A stretch of DNA of 9,951 bases from Pseudomonadota bacterium (lineage in GTDB: Bacteria > Pseudomonadota > Alphaproteobacteria > Rhizobiales > Devosiaceae). The position numbers and the translations under genes are program-made. Shown piece by piece: positions 5,526 through 9,951 of this stretch. How positions within the stretch are numbered: position 1 is the stretch's first letter; every line of letters begins with the position of its first letter. The notes beneath the pieces are model-generated. The model was not told the origin of the DNA. It did not search any database and worked only from the letters and a program-made list of their open reading frames with translations. The DNA is taken from the NCBI GenBank assembly GCA_023393475.1, contig JAEWLC010000009.1, positions 1 through 9,951 of the forward strand, given 5' to 3'.

Positions 5526-7721
5526 GTGACAGAACAAACGACCTATTCCACGGAGCCGCATCGGTTCTCCGTGTTCGAACGTCTCGCCACCTTCTTCATC
5601 GGCGCCCTGCTCCTCTACCTCGGTGCAGGAATACTGGTTCCCCTCACCCTCGCCATTCTGCTGGCTTTCGCGCTCGCGCCGCTGGTCAGCTGGCTGAACC
5701 GGCGGCTGCACCTGCCCGATCCGCTGGCCGTGATCCTCTCCGTCGTCCTCGCCGTAGGGGCGCTCGGTGGCTTCGCCTACCTGGCCGGCACGCAGGTGCT
5801 CAAGCTCGCCGAGGAACTGCCCGGCTACCAGCAGACCATTTCAACCAAGCTCGATGGCCTGCAGTCGCAATTCGGCGGCGGCATGTTCGAGCAGCTCAAC
5901 AACACGATCTCGAGCCTGGGCGAGAAACTGTCGGGCGACGACGACGCAGCACCGCGCTCCGGTGCCCCGGTCCCCGTGACGATTTCCAACGAGATCGGCC
6001 CGCTCGGCCTCCTTACTTCCCTGCTCGGCTCGATCATCGGCCCGGTCGCGACGGTTGCCATCGTCATCGTGTTCCTGATCTTCCTGCTCATGGGACGCTC
6101 CGACCTGACGGATCGCTTCATCCGGCTGATCGGCGCCGGACGCTACTCCAAGGCCAACATCGCCATCGCCGACGCGAGCAAGCGCGTCGGCCGCTACCTG
6201 TTGATCCAGCTCGGCGTGAACATCGTCTACGGCGTCCTCTTCGGGCTTGGCCTGTGGTTGATCGGCGTGCCCAGCGCGATGCTCTGGGGACTGCTCATCA
6301 TCCTCTTCCGCTATATCCCGTTCGTCGGCGGCCTGATCATCGCGGTCGTGCCGTTCATGCTCGCCTTTGCCGTCGATCCCGGCTGGAACATGCTGCTGCT
6401 CTCGGTCGGGCTCTACCTCGCCATCGACCTGACGACGGCCAACGTCGTCGAGCCTCGCCTCTACGGTTCCTCGACCGGCGTCTCCGCCATCGCGATCCTG
6501 CTGTCCGCCATGTTCTGGGGCACACTCTGGGGCCCCGTGGGCCTGATCCTCGCGACGCCGATGACGGTGTGCCTCGTCGTCATCGGCCGGCATCTGCCGC
6601 AGTTCCAGTTCCTCGAGATGCTGCTCGGCAGCGAACCGGTCCTCTCGCCGGCGGAGCGGCTCTACCAGCGCATGCTCAAGGGCGACACCGAGGACGCCAT
6701 CGAACTTACCGAGGAGTACATCGAGGAGCAGGATCGCGAGCGCTACCTGAACGATGTGATGATCCCGGCCCTGCGCCTCGCCAACAGCGAGTTGTCGGAC
6801 GGGCCGGAAGCCCTGCCGCAGCGGCGCCAGCTCGTGCAGTCCTTCGAGGCTGTCGTCGACGAGATCGTCGAGGTCGCGCAGCCGGAGCAGAGCGACATCC
6901 TGCTGATCGCCGGGCGGACCGAAATCGACGAGTGCGCGGCCGACCTGATCGCCCTGGCTCTCCACGACGACAATCTCCAAAGCAGGGTCCTGCCGCCTGC
7001 GGCGGTGCGTCAGGAGGCCATCGGCCGGCTCGATCTCGACGGCGTGGATGTGGTCGTTCTGGTCTTCATGGGCAGCAACATCCGCGCGCAGGCGCGCTAC
7101 GTCGCCCGGCGCATCCGCCGCTCGTCGCCCGGTGTTCGGGTCGTGGTCTGCGCGCTGAACGAGGAGACTGCCGACGAAACCACCGAGACGCTGCATGTCG
7201 ACGGGCTCTATCGCAGCATCGAGGACGCCGCCGCAGGTGCGGCCGGCAACCTGAGGCGGCAGCTTCGCAAGGACAGCGACAAGCCGCAGGCCTTCGCTGG
7301 AGCAGGCCGCGGCGACGACGCGCTGGGCCAGGCCCTGCAGCAGGTCGCCGAATCCTTCGACATGCCGATCGCCGCCATCAATCTCCTCGACGACGAGCGC
7401 CATATCGAGGAGGAGGACGCGTTCCGCCTCACGCGGCACGTCGTAGACACCGGCGAGACGCTGGTGATCCAGCCGGGCGCCCCCAACCCGGAGATCGGCG
7501 AGAACGCCTACCTGCAGACCAACGGCATCGACGTCTATGCCGCAACCCCGCTCGTCCTGCCCGATGGACAGGCAGTTGGCGCCCTCGCCCTGATCGACTA
7601 CGAGCCGCGTGAGTTCTCCGAGGCAGATGTCGCCCGGCTGAAACTCGCGGCCGAGGACCTCGTCACCCGCTTCGCCGCGGCGCCGAAGCCTAGGGCTCGA
7701 TCCAGATCGGCACGGACTTGA
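5526..7721 (+). CDS. AI-2E/PerM-family permease with C-terminal alpha/beta and GAF domains
   Basis: The 731-residue product begins with an AI-2E family transporter domain (about 15-365). It has paired N-terminal spans (20-55, 66-88), a soluble loop (95-155), then further spans at about 165-190, 228-247, 250-283, 287-303 and 318-355. The conserved NVVEPRLYG (307-314 region) and FRYIPFVGG (261-269) fit the family. Members act in the cytoplasmic membrane as exporters or channels; substrates vary, and AI-2 export should not be assumed. Three regions follow in the cytoplasm. The first is helical (about 375-450, SPAERLYQRMLKGDTEDAIE). The second is an alpha/beta domain resembling the B12-binding fold (about 455-545, SDILLIAGRTEID and VDVVVLVFMG) but without the DxHxxG cobalamin motif. 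The third is GAF-like (about 600-715, ALQQVAESFDMPIAAINLLDD and AVGALALIDYEPREFSEADV). An EcfG-type promoter precedes the gene. Its last 32 bases overlap the opposing oxidoreductase gene. The permease call is firm; the C-terminal domain calls are from pattern only. Confidence 0.88.
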   Translation: MTEQTTYSTEPHRFSVFERLATFFIGALLLYLGAGILVPLTLAILLAFALAPLVSWLNRRLHLPDPLAVILSVVLAVGALGGFAYLAGTQVLKLAEELPGYQQTISTKLDGLQSQFGGGMFEQLNNTISSLGEKLSGDDDAAPRSGAPVPVTISNEIGPLGLLTSLLGSIIGPVATVAIVIVFLIFLLMGRSDLTDRFIRLIGAGRYSKANIAIADASKRVGRYLLIQLGVNIVYGVLFGLGLWLIGVPSAMLWGLLIILFRYIPFVGGLIIAVVPFMLAFAVDPGWNMLLLSVGLYLAIDLTTANVVEPRLYGSSTGVSAIAILLSAMFWGTLWGPVGLILATPMTVCLVVIGRHLPQFQFLEMLLGSEPVLSPAERLYQRMLKGDTEDAIELTEEYIEEQDRERYLNDVMIPALRLANSELSDGPEALPQRRQLVQSFEAVVDEIVEVAQPEQSDILLIAGRTEIDECAADLIALALHDDNLQSRVLPPAAVRQEAIGRLDLDGVDVVVLVFMGSNIRAQARYVARRIRRSSPGVRVVVCALNEETADETTETLHVDGLYRSIEDAAAGAAGNLRRQLRKDSDKPQAFAGAGRGDDALGQALQQVAESFDMPIAAINLLDDERHIEEEDAFRLTRHVVDTGETLVIQPGAPNPEIGENAYLQTNGIDVYAATPLVLPDGQAVGALALIDYEPREFSEADVARLKLAAEDLVTRFAAAPKPRARSRSART

Positions 7722-9861
7722 AGGCGGGCGTACGCGAGCGCGGATCGACGGCGGTGCCGCAGAGCACGTTCGCCTCCGGATAGTAGGCCAGCGCCGAACC
7801 GCGCGGCAGGTCGAACGCCGTCGCCCTACCCTCCATTCGCCCGGCATCGGAGGCGATTGTGATGCGCTGCCCGTCACTTACGCCGAACTCGAGCATGTCG
7901 GTCCGGTTGAGGAAGATGGCATCGCGGCCGGCCTTCAGCCGGTAGCTGTCCTGCTCCTCGTAGATGATGGTGTTGAACTGCCCCTCGGATCGGACCGTCG
8001 CCAGGGTGAGCTTGCCCTGCTGCTTTGGCAGTGGCGTCACGACGAAGTGGGCCTTGCGGTCGGGTGTCGAAAAGTCCGGCGCGTGCATCACCCGGTTGCG
8101 GACGTGGAACTCGCGCTTGGCGACGTCGATATCCGCCAGCTGCTCGAGGCCCGGCACGATTTTCGCAATGGCGGCACGGACTTGTCGGTGTTCCTTGAAT
8201 CGCTCGAACGGCACCGGGCTATCGGGGATAAGTTGCGCCGCGAGGTCGCAGAGGATCACCGTCTCCGGGCGCACGTTGTCCAGCCGCTCGATGCCGCCAT
8301 CGGAGAGGCGGACGTAGTTGAACATCGACTCCTGGGTGGTCGGCGACCACTCCTCGTCGCGTGCCGTGACGGGGAGGATCAGCACCTCGCCATCCCCTAA
8401 CCCATTGACATGTCCGCGGTTTAGCGTGGTCGTCAGGAACAGCTTGAAGCCTATCGCTTCCATGGCGCGGGTGGCAAAGGCGGTGTCGGGGGTGGCGCCC
8501 CAGAGGTTGCCGCCCATGATCACGGCGGCATCAACCTCGCCGCGGGCGGCGGATTCGAGGCAGGACATCGTATCCAACCCCTTGTTCCGGCTGAGTTTTA
8601 TGTCGAACGCCTGCTCCATTGCCGAGAACACCTGCTCGGAGACCACCGGCTTCACGCCGATGGTGCCGATGCCCTGCACGTTCGAGTGGCCGCGCAGCGG
8701 TAGGAGGCCCGAAAAGCGCTTGCCGATCATGCCTCTAAGCAGCGCGAGATTGGCGATGGCCTCGACATTCTCGACGCCGTGGACATGGTGCGTCATGCCC
8801 ATGCCCCAGGCGAACACGACGTTCTGGCGGTTGGCATAGGCGGTCGCCACGCGCTCGAGATCCGCGATGGAAATCGAAGTCTTCGCTGCCACCTCTTCCA
8901 TGCTCAGCCCGGCGAGATCCGCCTCGAGTTCATGGAAGTTCGCAGAGTGGGCTTCGATGAAGGCCCGATCCTCCGATCCCATGGCGAGAATCGCCTTCAT
9001 CAGCCCCTTGAACAGCCACAGGTCGGTGCCGATCCGCGGCTGCAGGTACTCGGACGCGATCTCGGTGCCCCCTGACAGCATCGAGGATGGCGACTTCGGC
9101 ACCGCGAACTTCACCAGCCCCGGCTCCTTCGCCGGATTGATGACGATCACGTCCCCGCCCCGGTCGCGGCAGCGCTTCAGCATGTGGATGAAGCGGGGAT
9201 GGTTCGAGGATGGGTTGGCCCCGATGACGAAGATCAGGTCGGCGCCGGTCAGGTCCTCGAGCTCGACGGTCGACGTCCCCTTGCCGATGGTGGTCGCCAG
9301 CCCCTCGCTGGTCGCCTGGTGGCAGTAGTACGAGCAGTTGTTGACGTTGTTGGTGCCCCAGGCCCGCGCCAGCAGCTGGAACACGAACCCGGCCTCGTTC
9401 GACGAGCGCCCGGACGAGTAGAAGAAGCTGCGCTCCGGCGCGGTGGTCTTCAACTGCGCCGCGGCGTGGGCGATGGCGAAATCCCAGTTCACCGGCTCGA
9501 ACCGGTCGGCGCCCGCTGCCTTGAACAGCGGCGTGTTGAGCCGGCCGAGCTTTTCCATCTCGCGACCGGTCAGTTGCCGGAGGTCGTTCAGCGGATGGAG
9601 GAAGGCCTCGTTGGGAATCGCCGGCTGGATATCGGTCGACTGCGCCTGCACCGACTTGTTGCAGACCGACGGGAACTCGCCAAGTTCGTTGGTCATGCCG
9701 CCTTTCTGGCCGCCCATGCCGTAGGCGCAGGCCTTGCAGGCATTGTGCGCGGTCAGCGCCTTGGCCGCCTTGCCGACGCCCATGCGGCGGATCGTGTCGA
9801 CCGTGTAGAGCAACTTCTTTGGCCCGCCGCCAACGATGCGGGGCTTGTCGTCGATAGTCAT
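7690..9861 (-). CDS. FdhF/YdeP-family molybdopterin oxidoreductase
   Basis: The 723-residue product belongs to the bis-molybdopterin enzymes related to formate dehydrogenase H, in the YdeP/CbbBc branch, whose physiological substrate is generally unknown. The N-terminus has a probable Fe-S site with cysteines 42, 45 and 67 (ACKACAYG, then PSVCNKS), three rather than the four of classical formate dehydrogenases. NNCSYYCHQATSEG (175-187 region) places C180-H181 where formate dehydrogenases have the Mo-ligating Sec/Cys and its histidine. Cofactor-binding segments include IFVIGANPSSNHPR (about 210-223) and LLPLRGHSNVQG (386-397). The C-terminal molybdopterin-dinucleotide domain spans about 615-720, with LNRTDMLEFGVSDGQR (651-666). 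There is no twin-arginine signal, so it is cytoplasmic. ATG 9861 is supported by GAGGAG five bases upstream on its strand. No electron-transfer partner or FdhD lies in the window. Confidence 0.92.
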   Translation of the reverse strand: MTIDDKPRIVGGGPKKLLYTVDTIRRMGVGKAAKALTAHNACKACAYGMGGQKGGMTNELGEFPSVCNKSVQAQSTDIQPAIPNEAFLHPLNDLRQLTGREMEKLGRLNTPLFKAAGADRFEPVNWDFAIAHAAAQLKTTAPERSFFYSSGRSSNEAGFVFQLLARAWGTNNVNNCSYYCHQATSEGLATTIGKGTSTVELEDLTGADLIFVIGANPSSNHPRFIHMLKRCRDRGGDVIVINPAKEPGLVKFAVPKSPSSMLSGGTEIASEYLQPRIGTDLWLFKGLMKAILAMGSEDRAFIEAHSANFHELEADLAGLSMEEVAAKTSISIADLERVATAYANRQNVVFAWGMGMTHHVHGVENVEAIANLALLRGMIGKRFSGLLPLRGHSNVQGIGTIGVKPVVSEQVFSAMEQAFDIKLSRNKGLDTMSCLESAARGEVDAAVIMGGNLWGATPDTAFATRAMEAIGFKLFLTTTLNRGHVNGLGDGEVLILPVTARDEEWSPTTQESMFNYVRLSDGGIERLDNVRPETVILCDLAAQLIPDSPVPFERFKEHRQVRAAIAKIVPGLEQLADIDVAKREFHVRNRVMHAPDFSTPDRKAHFVVTPLPKQQGKLTLATVRSEGQFNTIIYEEQDSYRLKAGRDAIFLNRTDMLEFGVSDGQRITIASDAGRMEGRATAFDLPRGSALAYYPEANVLCGTAVDPRSRTPAFKSVPIWIEP

Positions 9862-9928
9862 GCGAACTCCTCGTGGCGGGAGGGTAGCATTGGCGCGCAC
9901 GAGTTGGGAACGGATGGCGCGGTGATCC

Positions 9929-9945
9929 ACCCCCGTTCACGGGGG
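9929..9945. repeat. G/C-run hairpin upstream of the oxidoreductase gene
   Basis: CCCCCG (9930-9935) pairs with CGGGGG (9940-9945) around TTCA, followed by AGGGGG to the window edge. It sits about 70 bases upstream of the oxidoreductase start. It could be the end of a terminator or an intergenic repeat element that continues beyond the window; the cut edge prevents a firmer call. Confidence 0.4.
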
Positions 9946-9951
9946 AGGGGG

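Noticed and set aside
6254..7612. Long open frame on the + strand, offset from the permease frame
   Set aside because: It is an Arg/Pro/Ala-rich shadow of the permease reading frame, with no family match and no good start signal.
5841..7877. Long open frame on the - strand opposite the permease
   Set aside because: The protein is full of Asp, Arg, His and Gln with no membrane or domain pattern; it mirrors the codon bias of the real permease gene.

Overview
The window is high-GC bacterial chromosome, most likely from an alphaproteobacterium. Three things point there: the style of the argininosuccinate synthase, an Omp25/RopB-like outer-membrane protein remnant, and a match to the alphaproteobacterial EcfG general-stress promoter (GGAAC-N17-CGTT). 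A finer placement (for example Hyphomicrobiales) would be a guess. I see no tRNA, rRNA, CRISPR array, insertion sequence or phage gene. No gap between genes exceeds about 190 bases.

Layout. 1-708 (+) is the 3' part of argG, closed by a strong hairpin terminator at 733-763. 864-1541 (+) encodes an unrecognised single-span membrane protein with a Gly/Met-rich tail. 1660-2382 (+) encodes a second unrecognised protein, with one membrane span and a coiled coil, and with lower GC and rarer codons than its neighbours. 2546-3193 (+) is a DUF998-family integral membrane protein. 3275-4930 (-) is the ABC-F translation factor EttA, convergent with the DUF998 gene. 5117-5413 (+) is an outer-membrane beta-barrel gene cut down to its signal peptide and first strands. 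5526-7721 (+) is a long AI-2E/PerM-type permease carrying a C-terminal helical region, an alpha/beta domain and a GAF domain, preceded by the EcfG-type promoter. 7690-9861 (-) is an FdhF/YdeP-family molybdopterin oxidoreductase whose 3' end overlaps the permease gene by 32 bp.

The genes do not form one pathway. The stretch mixes core housekeeping genes (argG, ettA) with accessory membrane and stress functions. The strongest biological signal is the permease: a channel-like exporter domain joined to two intracellular, regulatory-looking domains and probably placed under the general stress response. I found no clear multi-gene system that looks new. The least explained part is the pair of single-span membrane proteins at 864-2382.
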